Notes under the pieces: model-generated
The model's input: only the letters and a program-made list of their open reading frames with translations
Told to the model about the DNA's origin: nothing
The model's database searches: none
Assembly (NCBI RefSeq): GCF_003814745.1
Contig: NZ_RKRD01000001.1
Coordinates: forward strand, 434,001 to 498,000
DNA: 64,000 bases
Origin: Hydrogenoanaerobacterium saccharovorans
Lineage (GTDB): Bacteria > Bacillota > Clostridia > Oscillospirales > Ruminococcaceae
Direction: 5' to 3'
In this document: one piece after another, positions 42,883-50,985 of the stretch
How positions within the stretch are numbered: position 1 is the stretch's first letter
Layout: every line of letters starts with the position of its first letter
Translations under genes and position numbers: made by a program

Positions 42883-43323
42883 TTACAAAACTTTATTAAA
42901 CCGTTCTACAAAAAAGCGAAAAGCCAGGGGTAATTTATCCTTGCTTTTTAGTTGTAGCGTCCACCCCTTATACGTGCGTTGTATATATTTGCGTTTACCT
43001 TCAAATCCTTTTTTAATCTGAATAAAGCCCGATGCAATTTGGGCTGCGGATTTCTCGCTTGTCTCCTTTTGAAATAAATGGCAGTTGGAACGCGCCCAGT
43101 TTTTTAAATTTTTAATTTTATAAACTTTTTCGTGAGGGTCCACGAGTATCCATTCTTTTGCATTAATATTTGTTTCAAACTTTCCAATTCTAGGATTATT
43201 AACCCCGCACCCTTTATGTGTACGTGATCTTCGCACGCTACTGCACTCTTTCGAGCAAGTTAATTTATTTTCATATACATAGCTTTTAAAGGGTTTTCCG
43301 CATTCAGAGCAATATTTAATCAT
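42883..43323 (-). CDS. Zinc-finger protein with phage-type NLxxW DNA-binding-like module (copy 2)
   Basis: 146 residues, ATG behind GAGGTG. The N-terminal zinc finger is CSECGKPF followed by CSKECSS; a middle KFETNINAKEWILVDP; then YKIKNLKNWARSNCHLFQKE, a TSEKSAAQIASGF segment and TYKGWTLQL. The NLxxW...GW pattern resembles small modules attached to phage HNH endonucleases, but no HNH catalytic residues are seen. A 22-residue tail follows GWTL. It is close to copy 1 in protein sequence and to the decayed copy 3 in DNA. Function unknown. Confidence 0.75.
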   Translation of the reverse strand: MIKYCSECGKPFKSYVYENKLTCSKECSSVRRSRTHKGCGVNNPRIGKFETNINAKEWILVDPHEKVYKIKNLKNWARSNCHLFQKETSEKSAAQIASGFIQIKKGFEGKRKYIQRTYKGWTLQLKSKDKLPLAFRFFVERFNKVL

Positions 43324-43456
43324 GTTACACCTCGCTTAAAAACAGTTATGTCTGTACATTATATAGCTTATGTAATTTAAATATGTAGAATAGCTGTGTG
43401 CAGTACATTGTACAGTTTACATAATAAGCTTCTAATCTAAGTTAATGGGGAGGTTG

Positions 43457-43915
43457 TCACATTTTTAATGTCCATCCCATGTATTGCGGTGATGTGTCTT
43501 TTCGATTTCCGTTTAAAACCTGTTTAACTGCCCTAATCCCCGATGCAATTTGGGTTGCGGATTCCTCGCTTGTTTCCTTGTCGAATAAATGGCAGTTGTT
43601 GCGCGCCCAATTTTTAAGGTTGCGCACTTTGTATATTTTACCACAAGGGTTTACCAGCACCCACTCTTTGGCATTTACATTTGTTTCAAAGCGCCCCGAG
43701 TTGGGACTATTTTGCGCTGCAATGCTGCCTTTTTTCAAGTTGTCTGTAACGCCTTTATTTGACAAACGCTGTCGTGCTGCCTCGCTCCATTTATTGCGCT
43801 TGCCTTTATGGGTGCGAGATTTATGTATACGGCTGCACTTTTTTGAGCACGTGACGGTTTTATCGGATGGCGGGCAATCAAACGGATTGCTACATACAGC
43901 GCACAGCCTAATCAT
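43457..43915 (-). CDS. Zinc-finger protein with phage-type NLxxW module (copy 1)
   Basis: 152 residues from ATG 43915 (TTGAGG upstream); TTG 43927 is an alternative. Zinc finger CAVCSNPFDCPP with CSKKCS, a basic insert absent from copy 2 (RTHKGKRNKWSEAARQRLSN), then RFETNVNAKEWVLVNP, YKVRNLKNWARNNCHLF and YMGWTLKM. The start overlaps the stop of the upstream XRE gene by eight bases. It is more GC-rich than copies 2 and 3, so it is the more divergent paralogue. Confidence 0.75.
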   Translation of the reverse strand: MIRLCAVCSNPFDCPPSDKTVTCSKKCSRIHKSRTHKGKRNKWSEAARQRLSNKGVTDNLKKGSIAAQNSPNSGRFETNVNAKEWVLVNPCGKIYKVRNLKNWARNNCHLFDKETSEESATQIASGIRAVKQVLNGNRKDTSPQYMGWTLKM

Positions 43916-44105
43916 CGTCAACCTCAATCAAATTCTCAATATGGCAGTTTAGCACTTTTGACACTTTGTATAGTTGGTAAACGTCTCTTGGGACATTTAT
44001 ACCGGCTTCCCAACTTTCCAACGTGCGAATCGGAACTCCCGATTGGCGTGAAAGTTCAGCACGGGATAAGCCTTTACATTTACGGCGTGCTTCTATTTTA
44101 GTCAT
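43908..44105 (-). CDS. Small XRE-family helix-turn-helix protein
   Basis: 65 residues from ATG 44105 (AAAAGG nine bases before; ATG 44114 is possible). It is a single HTH_3 domain: EARRKCKGLSRAELSRQSGVPIRTLESWEAG, ending in an acidic tail. Such short Cro/CI-type proteins are frequent on phages and integrative elements. It overlaps the zinc-finger gene downstream. Confidence 0.85.
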   Translation of the reverse strand: MTKIEARRKCKGLSRAELSRQSGVPIRTLESWEAGINVPRDVYQLYKVSKVLNCHIENLIEVDDD

Positions 44106-44143
44106 TAGATTCATCCTTTTCTGCTGAGTAATTCCGCTTAATA

Positions 44144-44722
44144 TTATTTGATAGCGATTGCTTTTTCTAACTTGATTATTGGTTCCCCATCTGCACCAGT
44201 TGCTACCCTTTCGCCGTACACTCTGTACGCTTGACGCTGCATAACGTTTAAGTACGTAACTTCAAGCACTGGGGTTAATTTTACTCTGTAATCGTTGCCG
44301 ACAAATTCGGCTTCAAACACTGACAAGCCTTTTTCGTTGGTGTTGTCACGGTAGTTTTTTGATATTCCATTTTTAGGGATTTCTCCAAATCGGATATATC
44401 CTGCTTCTGCGTTTTCAAACTTAGCTTTTTGCTCATTCGCTTTTTTGTATATCAGTTTTTCAGTTGCGATATGAACGCAACGGATAACTGGTTTATTGTA
44501 ACCATCTTTTGATATTGTACAATCCCATCCATTGGACTCCATCTCTTGTGCAATCTCTATGGCTTGCTGATTAATATCATCTTTGGCAACCCACTTTGGT
44601 TTAGGGGCGTCAGATAATGTCGTTAGTGCAAATCTAGATGTCTTATTAAAATAATCATAGTATAGAGCGATATCTGCAATAGCTTCCGGTCTGCCTAAAC
44701 TGTCATGATAAATGGTATCCAT
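44144..44722 (-). CDS. Hypothetical protein in the accessory region
   Basis: 192 residues, ATG with AAAGGGG at good spacing. Soluble, with mixed helices and strands (NQQAIEIAQEMESNGWDCTIS, GLSVFEAEFVGNDYRVKL). No signal, membrane segment or known catalytic motif. It starts the minus-strand run XRE-zinc finger and is probably phage-derived; I do not recognise the family. Confidence 0.65.
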   Translation of the reverse strand: MDTIYHDSLGRPEAIADIALYYDYFNKTSRFALTTLSDAPKPKWVAKDDINQQAIEIAQEMESNGWDCTISKDGYNKPVIRCVHIATEKLIYKKANEQKAKFENAEAGYIRFGEIPKNGISKNYRDNTNEKGLSVFEAEFVGNDYRVKLTPVLEVTYLNVMQRQAYRVYGERVATGADGEPIIKLEKAIAIK

Positions 44723-44914
44723 TATGTTTACCCCTTTCCTTGTTTACCTTATGCATATATAATACCACATATGTATGTGGCAAGTCAAGCAAAGACCGGG
44801 TTAAAAATGCACAAACCTACATGTATATTTTTGTAATTTATTATAATCTTTAGGCAACAAAAAAGCCGGAAATATCTACTTTGCACTTTTTACTTTTTTG
44901 ATGAAGTAATGAAC

Positions 44915-44944
44915 TTGTTTATTACATATAAAGTTGGATATACT
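44915..44944 (+). promoter_or_regulatory. Promoter of the ku-ligase operon
   Basis: TTGTTT (44915-44920), 18 bases, TATACT (44939-44944), 26 bases before the ku start. No clear SigG-type box is present. Confidence 0.5.
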
Positions 44945-44969
44945 ATCCATAATATATGGAGGTGTTATT

Positions 44970-45776
44970 ATGGCGGTTGCGCATAAAACTACAATCGCAT
45001 TTAGCCTTGTAAGTATTCCAATCAGTCTATATACGGCTACACAAGACAACGACATACATTTTAACCAGCTGCATACAGCAGATAATCAAAGAGTGCGGTA
45101 TAAAAAAGTATGTGGTCACTGTGGGCAGGAAATAGCAACAAAGGACATTGTAAAGGGCTATGAGTATGATAAGGACAAATATGTTATCATTACTGAAGAT
45201 GATTTAGAGAAAATAAAATCAGAAAAGGACAAATCCATACAGATACTGCACTTTGCAAATTTGAATCAGATCAGTCCCGTGTATTATGATAAAACATATC
45301 AGGCGGTCCCTGAGGCTGGAGGAGATAAGGCATTTGAATTGTTGCGTGCTGCGTTAATGGCTGAGCAGAAAATTGCCATTGGAAAGACAGTGATGGGGAG
45401 TAAAGAAACGTTGTTGGCTATCATTCCGCGTGAAGACGGTATGCTCATCCAAACGATGCTTTACGAGGATGATATCAAAGAACTGCCTAAAACTTACAAC
45501 AGACCCGAAGTATCTGAACAAGAACTTTCGATGGCAAAAACTTTGATTACATCCATGGATACTCCTTTTACTCCTGAAAATTATAAAGATGAGTATCAGA
45601 TAAAATTGCGTGAGCTGGTTGAAACCAAAATTGCAGGCAAAGAAGTGGTTGCCCCTGCAAATGAGCCTCAGAGCAACGTAATCGACCTTATGGATGCTTT
45701 AAAAGCCAGCATAGAGAAGAATAAGCCTGCAGAAAAAGACAAGCCTAAACGCGGCAGAAAGCCCAAAGGGGCATAA
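44970..45776 (+). CDS. ku: Non-homologous end-joining protein Ku
   Basis: 268 residues from ATG 44970 (GGAGG seven bases before). Typical bacterial Ku opening TTIAFSLVSIPISLYTAT, NQLHTADNQRVRYKKVCGHCGQEI with a CxxC pair, then VKGYEYDKDKYVIITEDDLEKI. A Lys/Pro-rich tail (KPAEKDKPKRGRKPKGA) is the usual DNA-tail region. It binds broken ends as a homodimer and recruits the ligase encoded immediately downstream (one-base overlap). A two-gene NHEJ set. Confidence 0.94.
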   Translation: MAVAHKTTIAFSLVSIPISLYTATQDNDIHFNQLHTADNQRVRYKKVCGHCGQEIATKDIVKGYEYDKDKYVIITEDDLEKIKSEKDKSIQILHFANLNQISPVYYDKTYQAVPEAGGDKAFELLRAALMAEQKIAIGKTVMGSKETLLAIIPREDGMLIQTMLYEDDIKELPKTYNRPEVSEQELSMAKTLITSMDTPFTPENYKDEYQIKLRELVETKIAGKEVVAPANEPQSNVIDLMDALKASIEKNKPAEKDKPKRGRKPKGA

Positions 45777-46717
45777 TGGATATATTTGAAGAAAAAAACA
45801 TTAAACCAATGTTGATCGGTGAAAATCAGGATGCCTTTGACAGCCCTGATTATATATACGAGTTAAAGTTGGACGGTGAGCGTTGCATAGCCTATTTGGA
45901 TAAAGATAGTACAGAGCTGCGAAATAAGCGAAATGTAAAAATGCTAAGCAAAGTGCCTGAGCTGTCTGAAATACACAAGCAAGTTAAGTGCCGTTGTATC
46001 TTAGATGGCGAACAGATAGTAATGGTTAATGGTCGTCCCAGTTTTGCAGAGATTCAGCGGCGCTCACTAATGAGCAACGCTTTTAAAATAAAACTGGCAG
46101 CAGAAAAAAATGCTGCCAGTTTTATAGCTTATGACATCTTGTACTACAAAGATAGACAGGTAACGGATTTACCTTTGATGGAGCGAAAAAAGCTTTTGCA
46201 GAAAGTAGTAAAGGCTGAAAATGACAGGTTTGCTATCTCAAGATATATTGAGGAAAAAGGCATAGCTCTGTATGAACTTGCTGAGCAACAAAAATTAGAG
46301 GGTATCGTCGCAAAACGCAAAGATAGTAAATACTACTTTGATAAGCGTACAAAAGACTGGATTAAAATTAAATGGCTACTGGATGATGACTTCGTCGTTT
46401 GCGGTTACATCCTTAAAGGTGCAGGCAAGATAAGTTTAGTAATCGCACAGTATCGGGAAGGCGTACTTGTTTATAAGGGGCATGTAACATCCGGAGTTAC
46501 TTCTCGCCACATAGATATTCTTTCTCAGTTGCAAAGGCTTTCCAGCCCATCGTTGGAAGTTCCATCCGGTAACGATAATGCGGTGTGGTTAGAGCCAAAG
46601 CAGGTTTGTGTTGTGCAATGGATGCCGCGGGACAATGGTGCACTTAACCAATCTGTTTTTAAAGGCTTTAGGGATGATAAAGAACCGAAAGAGTGTATAG
46701 AAAAAAGCAAGCCATAG
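45776..46717 (+). CDS. ligD: ATP-dependent DNA ligase (LigD ligase-domain type)
   Basis: 313 residues. Adenylated lysine Lys31 in ELKLDGERC, then CILDGEQIV, FIAYDILYY, EGIVAKRKDSKYY and DWIKIKW, the standard nucleotidyl-transferase motifs, followed by an OB-fold half (from about 215). Polymerase and phosphoesterase domains of classical LigD are absent. With Ku it forms a minimal end-joining system. Its start overlaps the ku stop (TAATG). Confidence 0.92.
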   Translation: MDIFEEKNIKPMLIGENQDAFDSPDYIYELKLDGERCIAYLDKDSTELRNKRNVKMLSKVPELSEIHKQVKCRCILDGEQIVMVNGRPSFAEIQRRSLMSNAFKIKLAAEKNAASFIAYDILYYKDRQVTDLPLMERKKLLQKVVKAENDRFAISRYIEEKGIALYELAEQQKLEGIVAKRKDSKYYFDKRTKDWIKIKWLLDDDFVVCGYILKGAGKISLVIAQYREGVLVYKGHVTSGVTSRHIDILSQLQRLSSPSLEVPSGNDNAVWLEPKQVCVVQWMPRDNGALNQSVFKGFRDDKEPKECIEKSKP

Positions 46718-46734
46718 CGTAATGCTGTGGCTTG
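46701..46734. terminator. Terminator between ligD and the convergent small gene
   Basis: CAAGCCATAGC (46708-46718) pairs with GCTGTGGCTTG (46724-46734) including one wobble pair. Six Ts follow on the minus strand, so it ends the 86-residue gene well; on the plus strand the T-tract is weak. Confidence 0.78.
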
Positions 46735-46740
46735 TGTTGT

Positions 46741-47001
46741 TTATACGATATAAATTGGTTTTTGCTGATACTGTTCTTCTAACCATGCTGCGACTTTATC
46801 AAAGCCTTCTTGGTCAAACACAAATTCAGCTTGTTGTGCTATCTCACTTTTTTCATAACATAGCTTTCCATACCAAACTTCTACAAAAAACAAATCATCT
46901 TTTGGAGTGATTTTGTACCTGAAGTTATCTTTACTGCCTGTAAAAATGTTGTAGCTTTTATAGTATTCTAAATTACGTATATCAAATAATTTATGTGACA
47001 T
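46741..47001 (-). CDS. Hypothetical small protein
   Basis: 86 residues, AGAAAGGA before the ATG. Soluble alpha/beta-like (YKITPKDDLFFVEVWYGKLC, GFDKVAAWLEEQYQQ). No known motif. It is the last of a run of separate minus-strand genes that share a spacer repeat. Confidence 0.6.
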   Translation of the reverse strand: MSHKLFDIRNLEYYKSYNIFTGSKDNFRYKITPKDDLFFVEVWYGKLCYEKSEIAQQAEFVFDQEGFDKVAAWLEEQYQQKPIYIV

Positions 47002-47030
47002 TTGAAAATCCTTTCTGGAATTTTATTAAA

Positions 47031-47058
47031 CATTAGACTGAATCTGCTACAGCTAATG
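47031..47058 (-). repeat. CATTAG/CTAATG hairpin repeat, copy A
   Basis: CATTAG...CTAATG encloses a short inner helix (CTG/CAG). On the minus strand it reads GGCATTAGCTGTAG, spacer, CTAATGTTTA, as in the copies at 48,736 and 57,160. It lies just after the end of the decayed Nudix gene. Confidence 0.6.
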
Positions 47059-47063
47059 CCTAA

Positions 47064-47311
47064 TTATTGCTGTTTTCTTATGGCGATTGAAAAATAATCA
47101 CGTAAAATCGGATACGTCAATTCATCTGGCAATAAAGTTCTCTTTTTGCAGCTTCTAATAGTGTTTCACCAGATTCAATATGACCACTTGGATGTTCCCA
47201 TGTAATTCTATCTTTATGCATACAAAATATCCATTTTCCATTATAAGTTGGCATAATATCTGCAGAAAAATAATTTCCGAGTGTGTTAAAGGGATAAGTT
47301 TTAAATTCCAC
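47064..47311 (-). pseudogene. Nudix hydrolase with internal deletion
   Basis: The N-terminus is intact to the Nudix box (GHIESGETLLEAAKREL) but breaks off after it with a stop. Read in another frame, the next bases give LPDELTYPILRDYFS, typical of a Nudix protein C-terminus. So the central region, including the last part of the catalytic box (EExG), has been lost with a frame change. Not functional as a hydrolase. Confidence 0.75.
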
Positions 47312-47344
47312 TAGATTTCTACCGCCTAATATAAATTATGTTCA

Positions 47345-48106
47345 TTACAGCCAAACAGCCCAATCACCATAATTAAATGTGCCGCTACCGTGATGAAGCT
47401 TTCCTTCATTGTTAAGCCGACTAAATGCATCTCGCATGCGAATGAGTATTTCGGGATGAATCTCCAAGGAATGGTGTGATGGAAACACTTGATTTGCGGG
47501 CAGCTTCGCAATTTTTTCAAGGGATTTTAAATATGCCTGCGGGTCTGTGGATGGATAATAGGCAAACAGCGTATCTTTATAAACCAGATCGCCAGTGAAC
47601 AGATAACCTCTTGCGGCTTCCCAAAAACACATATGTCCCGGTGAATGACCTGGCGTATGTAGTACGGTAATGGATCTGCCACCAAGGTCAATTATATCGC
47701 TGTCATGCAGTACTCGTGAGGGTATTCCTTGAAAAAATTCATAGGTATTTACATCGTACCCGTCCGGTGAATCACAGCGGTCAAGCACCATTCCATGTAT
47801 TGTATCCATGCTTAAAGGAAATTCACCGGATAGCCAATTGAGTTCTGCCTCATGGGCGTAAAAATCAGGATAGTATTTATGACCGCCGATGTGATCCCAG
47901 TGAACATGCGTGGCAACTGCTATCACTGGTTTATCCGTTAAAGCTTTCACTTCTTCTGAAATATCATAGATACCAATTCCAGTGTCTATAAGAAGGGCAC
48001 GATCATTGCCTTCAAGCAGATAACAATGTGTTTCCTCCCAGTGACGGTACTCGCTGATAATATGTGTGCTTGCATCAATTCGATCTATTGTAAACCATGG
48101 TTTCAT
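47345..48106 (-). CDS. MBL-fold metallohydrolase
   Basis: 253 residues. Metal-binding motif HVHWDHIGGH (H-x-H-x-D-H), then HTPGHSPGHMCFW and a Asp in YLFTGDLVYKD, and a final His (FPSHHSLEI). A glyoxalase II/beta-lactamase-like hydrolase; substrate unknown. AGAAGAG precedes the ATG. It is a single gene in the cassette-like run. Confidence 0.85.
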   Translation of the reverse strand: MKPWFTIDRIDASTHIISEYRHWEETHCYLLEGNDRALLIDTGIGIYDISEEVKALTDKPVIAVATHVHWDHIGGHKYYPDFYAHEAELNWLSGEFPLSMDTIHGMVLDRCDSPDGYDVNTYEFFQGIPSRVLHDSDIIDLGGRSITVLHTPGHSPGHMCFWEAARGYLFTGDLVYKDTLFAYYPSTDPQAYLKSLEKIAKLPANQVFPSHHSLEIHPEILIRMRDAFSRLNNEGKLHHGSGTFNYGDWAVWL

Positions 48107-48117
48107 TTCAACTCTTC

Positions 48118-48131
48118 TTTCGTGCTATAAA
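48118..48131. repeat. TTTCGTGCTATAAA repeat, copy 1
   Basis: A 14-base string that recurs exactly at 49,258-49,271. Both copies lie in intergenic spacers, one upstream of the MBL gene and one upstream of the 115-residue membrane gene. Confidence 0.5.
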
Positions 48132-48241
48132 TAGTCTGCACTATTGCGTTTCCTGTATCTGCTGTTCATCTTAAACAAACATAATTAGAAGTTAGTAATG
48201 ACGTAATATAGCATTCTTAGGTATTCTTTTTTTTCATTTAC

Positions 48242-48694
48242 TTAAATTTCTAAGTCGAGTTTCATTTCTTTACTTATTTTTATTAAAATATCGTTTGTTG
48301 CACTTTTATTTTCAAACGAAGAATTGAAAAAATCCCAACATAAACTATATATCCTATCTGATGCATATAATTGCAGCTCTGCAAAAATATCTTCAACACA
48401 TATATCTGTATCATCAGAGATTAATTTGCCAGTAATAGCGGCAAGTTTTCTTTTTTGAAGTATACTTGTCATTTGATTTGCCCATTTTAAAAACATTATG
48501 TATGATTGCTTTTTGTATTTAAAGTTTAATTCTTTTTTGTGGTTCATACGTTTTAAATTATACATCTTTTCCACATGATTGTTGCTACATCTAGATGTTA
48601 TTAATTGACCTATAACTGATATAGTTCCACCAAACAGTGCCCCTATCAATGCTGTAAAAGCAGAATTTCCAAACAGTTCTATAAATTTGCTCAT
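48242..48694 (-). CDS. Membrane-anchored hypothetical protein
   Basis: 150 residues from ATG 48694 (AAAGG before); the open frame extends 12 codons further. One N-terminal helix (SAFTALIGALFGGTISVIGQLI) anchors it; the rest is helical and basic, then acidic. No known motif. Located between two spacer-repeat copies. Confidence 0.6.
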   Translation of the reverse strand: MSKFIELFGNSAFTALIGALFGGTISVIGQLITSRCSNNHVEKMYNLKRMNHKKELNFKYKKQSYIMFLKWANQMTSILQKRKLAAITGKLISDDTDICVEDIFAELQLYASDRIYSLCWDFFNSSFENKSATNDILIKISKEMKLDLEI

Positions 48695-48735
48695 TATTCT
48701 ACTACCTTTCAAAAATGTATACATGTCCATATAAA

Positions 48736-48768
48736 CATTAGACGAAGTTCAATCTTCTACAGCTAATG
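48736..48768 (-). repeat. CATTAG/CTAATG hairpin repeat, copy B
   Basis: CATTAG...CTAATG encloses an inner helix GAAG/CTTC. Minus-strand form: TTATGAGCATTAGCTGTAG, spacer, CTAATGTTTAT. It lies after the 115-residue gene and before the 150-residue gene. Confidence 0.65.
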
Positions 48769-48803
48769 CTCATAACCTCTATAGTCAGGACTCTAAAAAC
48801 CGC

Positions 48804-49151
48804 TTACTTCTTTAACTTTTTGTAATTTACAAACACTGCGATAGCGTTAAAAACAACTCCAATACATACTGCGGTTATAAGAATATTGTTCATAGTAGGG
48901 ACAACATCCATTAAAGCTGAAATATCGCCGGCTTGTACCCATCCGTTTATCAAAACATACTCACTTAACATTGCAAGTAAACCACTGGATAAGCTTAAAA
49001 AAGCAAGAATGTTGCAATGTTTATGCTTGCCAGTAAAGACTAATATTAAGTTAATAATTGCTATTATAAACGCAATTCCCCCTGTAAATAACCCCATTTT
49101 AAAATACCTACCATTATATAAATTTTCGTTAGTAGAACTCTGTTTAAACAT
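48804..49151 (-). CDS. Small multi-pass membrane protein
   Basis: 115 residues with three to four hydrophobic helices (KMGLFTGGIAFIIAIINLILV, ILAFLSLSSGLLAMLSEYVL, ILITAVCIGVVFNAIAVFV). The start is uncertain: ATG 49151 has AAAGG 12 bases upstream, while ATG 49097 (MGLFTGG) has a weak GGTAGG. No family recognised. Confidence 0.55.
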   Translation of the reverse strand: MFKQSSTNENLYNGRYFKMGLFTGGIAFIIAIINLILVFTGKHKHCNILAFLSLSSGLLAMLSEYVLINGWVQAGDISALMDVVPTMNNILITAVCIGVVFNAIAVFVNYKKLKK

Positions 49152-49257
49152 AGCACTAAAACGCCTTTGGCGGTGGCATTTTTCAAGCTTTAAGTAAAAT
49201 TAAGTTTGCGAAAGTGAAAAGATACTTTCCCCATAGTCGCTGCAACTACGACCGCGG

Positions 49258-49271
49258 TTTCGTGCTATAAA
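49258..49271. repeat. TTTCGTGCTATAAA repeat, copy 2
   Basis: Exact second copy of the string at 48,118-48,131. The surrounding 49,152-49,446 spacer also has a GAAAGT/ACTTTC hairpin (49,210-49,229) and no gene. Confidence 0.5.
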
Positions 49272-49284
49272 ATTATCCAACGTC

Positions 49285-49319
49285 AGGCAGTTGTGAATGC
49301 ATCACAAGCTGCCTTTTTT
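49285..49319 (+). terminator. Orphan plus-strand terminator
   Basis: AGGCAGTTGTGA pairs with TCACAA-g-CTGCCT over a five-base loop and is followed by a T-run. No plus-strand gene precedes it, so it is probably a leftover of a lost gene or ends a small RNA. Confidence 0.65.
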
Positions 49320-49445
49320 ATTCCTGGCCTCGGATAATTTGCTATTCATAATGGGAAACTAACTTTTTTGTTCAGAATAATTCTAATTTACAATTATGCC
49401 CAGAGTTATCGCAATCTAAAATAACTTCTATAGTAAGAAATAAAA

Positions 49446-49505
49446 AGAAACGATTTGGAGCGTTATGTTATTAAACAGCTAAAAAGCTATCTATTCAATT
49501 TTTAA
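49446..49505 (+). pseudogene. Serine recombinase remnant (fragment 1)
   Basis: Reads RNDLERYVIKQLKSYLFNF then stop. The LExYVIxQLKxYLFN string is the start of the post-zinc-ribbon region of large serine recombinases. The DNA matches fragment 2 at 56,717 (about 40 bases with a few mismatches). Confidence 0.6.
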
Positions 49506-49535
49506 TATTTTCCCCAGTTTACTTAACCTTTCCAG

Positions 49536-50876
49536 CTAAATTAGAACAGGTGTTTTTGCAGATGGTTTCACCGCATCTTCGTTGTCGCACATGATGACAC
49601 ACAAGGTGAAACAGCTGTCTCCAAACTCTGTGCTCATGCTGCCTCGGTGGTTTTCCACTACGCTACGGACGTTTTGCAAGCCTATACCACCAAGGTTTCC
49701 CTTGCTTGACTTAAGGCTGTTATGTTTACTTATGGTGGTGTCGCATAAATTTTCTATTCGGATAATCAACCTGTCACCATCACGTCTGACACGTATGTCA
49801 ATATACCGCTTATTATATAATGGACTGTCCTGTGATATTCGCTGGCAGGCTTCAATAGCATTTTCTATGCAGTTACCCAGAACAGTACACAAATCGTACC
49901 GGTTGATGCCTATATTTTCGGGCAATTCTATATCTACTGATACGGATATGTTGTGCTGCTCTGCCCGCTCGATGTAGCCGGACAGTATAGCGTTGGCGGC
50001 AGAATTTTGGCAGAATCTACGGGAAACTGCCGCGTCGCACTTTTCGATCAGATCGTCAACATACCGTTGCAATTCATCGTGCTCTCCGTTTTTGCCCAGG
50101 CAGGCTATTGCCACAAGGTGGTGTCGGGTATCATGCATTATGCATCGCTGCTGGGTTATATTGCTCTCCAATTGAGCATAATACCGTTTCTGCAGCATAA
50201 GCATCTGCTCTGTAGATTCCAACCGACTCTCTACCATGGTGCGGTTATACACCGCTCCAATCTGGCTGAACAGCAAGTAATAAGTGAAAATGATCATGGT
50301 TTCAAAGAGCAGCATATATATGACTTCCTTGACGACCAATTCTGAACTGATTGGGTTGAAAAGCACTGAGAAAACCACAAATACCAGCACCGGATACAGA
50401 GCAAAGATATGGTTGCAGCGGTCCATCATTGCCAGCTGCTTGCGCACAAAGTCCCGAGCCTTGGTGATGTACAGTGGCAATATAATTAGATAGGAAGAAA
50501 TATAGAGCACATACCGCACAAGCAGCCACGCATCAAACTCCAACGGGAACTTCCCTGCCACATACCCACACAGCGTGGAGATGAATGTGGCAATCTGCCA
50601 GGTAGTAAAGTATACGAAAAGTTTTTTAGCCACAGAGCCGGAAAATATATAAATGAAGCAGACAATATATAATATAGTCAAAGAATAGTAATACAGAAAG
50701 TTGTGAACTGTCATATAGATGAGCAGGCAGACACCACTGTTTACCCCGGCAAATGCAGCAAGCCAGCATATAATCTGGATGCGTCTGGGACGTCGTACTT
50801 CCAGTGTCTGATAGTGGACAACTAATTGCGCAATTAAGGTAATTGTTGGTACAATATAAAGCCAAGATATTTTCAT
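49536..50876 (-). CDS. Agr-like sensor histidine kinase (GHKL type)
   Basis: 446 residues. Six hydrophobic helices in the N-terminal 210 residues, then a coiled-coil linker and the phospho-acceptor region CIMHDTRHHLVAI. The GHKL ATPase domain has N-box NCIENAIEAC and G-box GGIGLQNVRSVVENH, as in AgrC/ComD/VirS. It is divergent from a LytTR response regulator with a 109-base shared promoter gap. No agrB or agrD gene is visible nearby. The peptide signal is therefore unknown. Confidence 0.9.
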   Translation of the reverse strand: MKISWLYIVPTITLIAQLVVHYQTLEVRRPRRIQIICWLAAFAGVNSGVCLLIYMTVHNFLYYYSLTILYIVCFIYIFSGSVAKKLFVYFTTWQIATFISTLCGYVAGKFPLEFDAWLLVRYVLYISSYLIILPLYITKARDFVRKQLAMMDRCNHIFALYPVLVFVVFSVLFNPISSELVVKEVIYMLLFETMIIFTYYLLFSQIGAVYNRTMVESRLESTEQMLMLQKRYYAQLESNITQQRCIMHDTRHHLVAIACLGKNGEHDELQRYVDDLIEKCDAAVSRRFCQNSAANAILSGYIERAEQHNISVSVDIELPENIGINRYDLCTVLGNCIENAIEACQRISQDSPLYNKRYIDIRVRRDGDRLIIRIENLCDTTISKHNSLKSSKGNLGGIGLQNVRSVVENHRGSMSTEFGDSCFTLCVIMCDNEDAVKPSAKTPVLI

Positions 50877-50985
50877 CTCCCCACTTTCTAATTTGTAAAT
50901 TTTATGATATTTTAATTATATATCTTAACAGCGGACAGCGCAATACACAGAGAACATACTTTATTGCAAAAGGGAGAATTGAACC

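Noticed and set aside
42376..47064. Intact prophage
   Set aside because: Only small phage-type genes (XRE, zinc finger) are present; no integrase, terminase, capsid or tail genes are seen in the window.
47031..49319. Integron-like cassette array
   Set aside because: The spacer repeats do not contain the GTTRRRY/RYYYAAC attC cores and no tyrosine integrase is present; only the arrangement is reminiscent.
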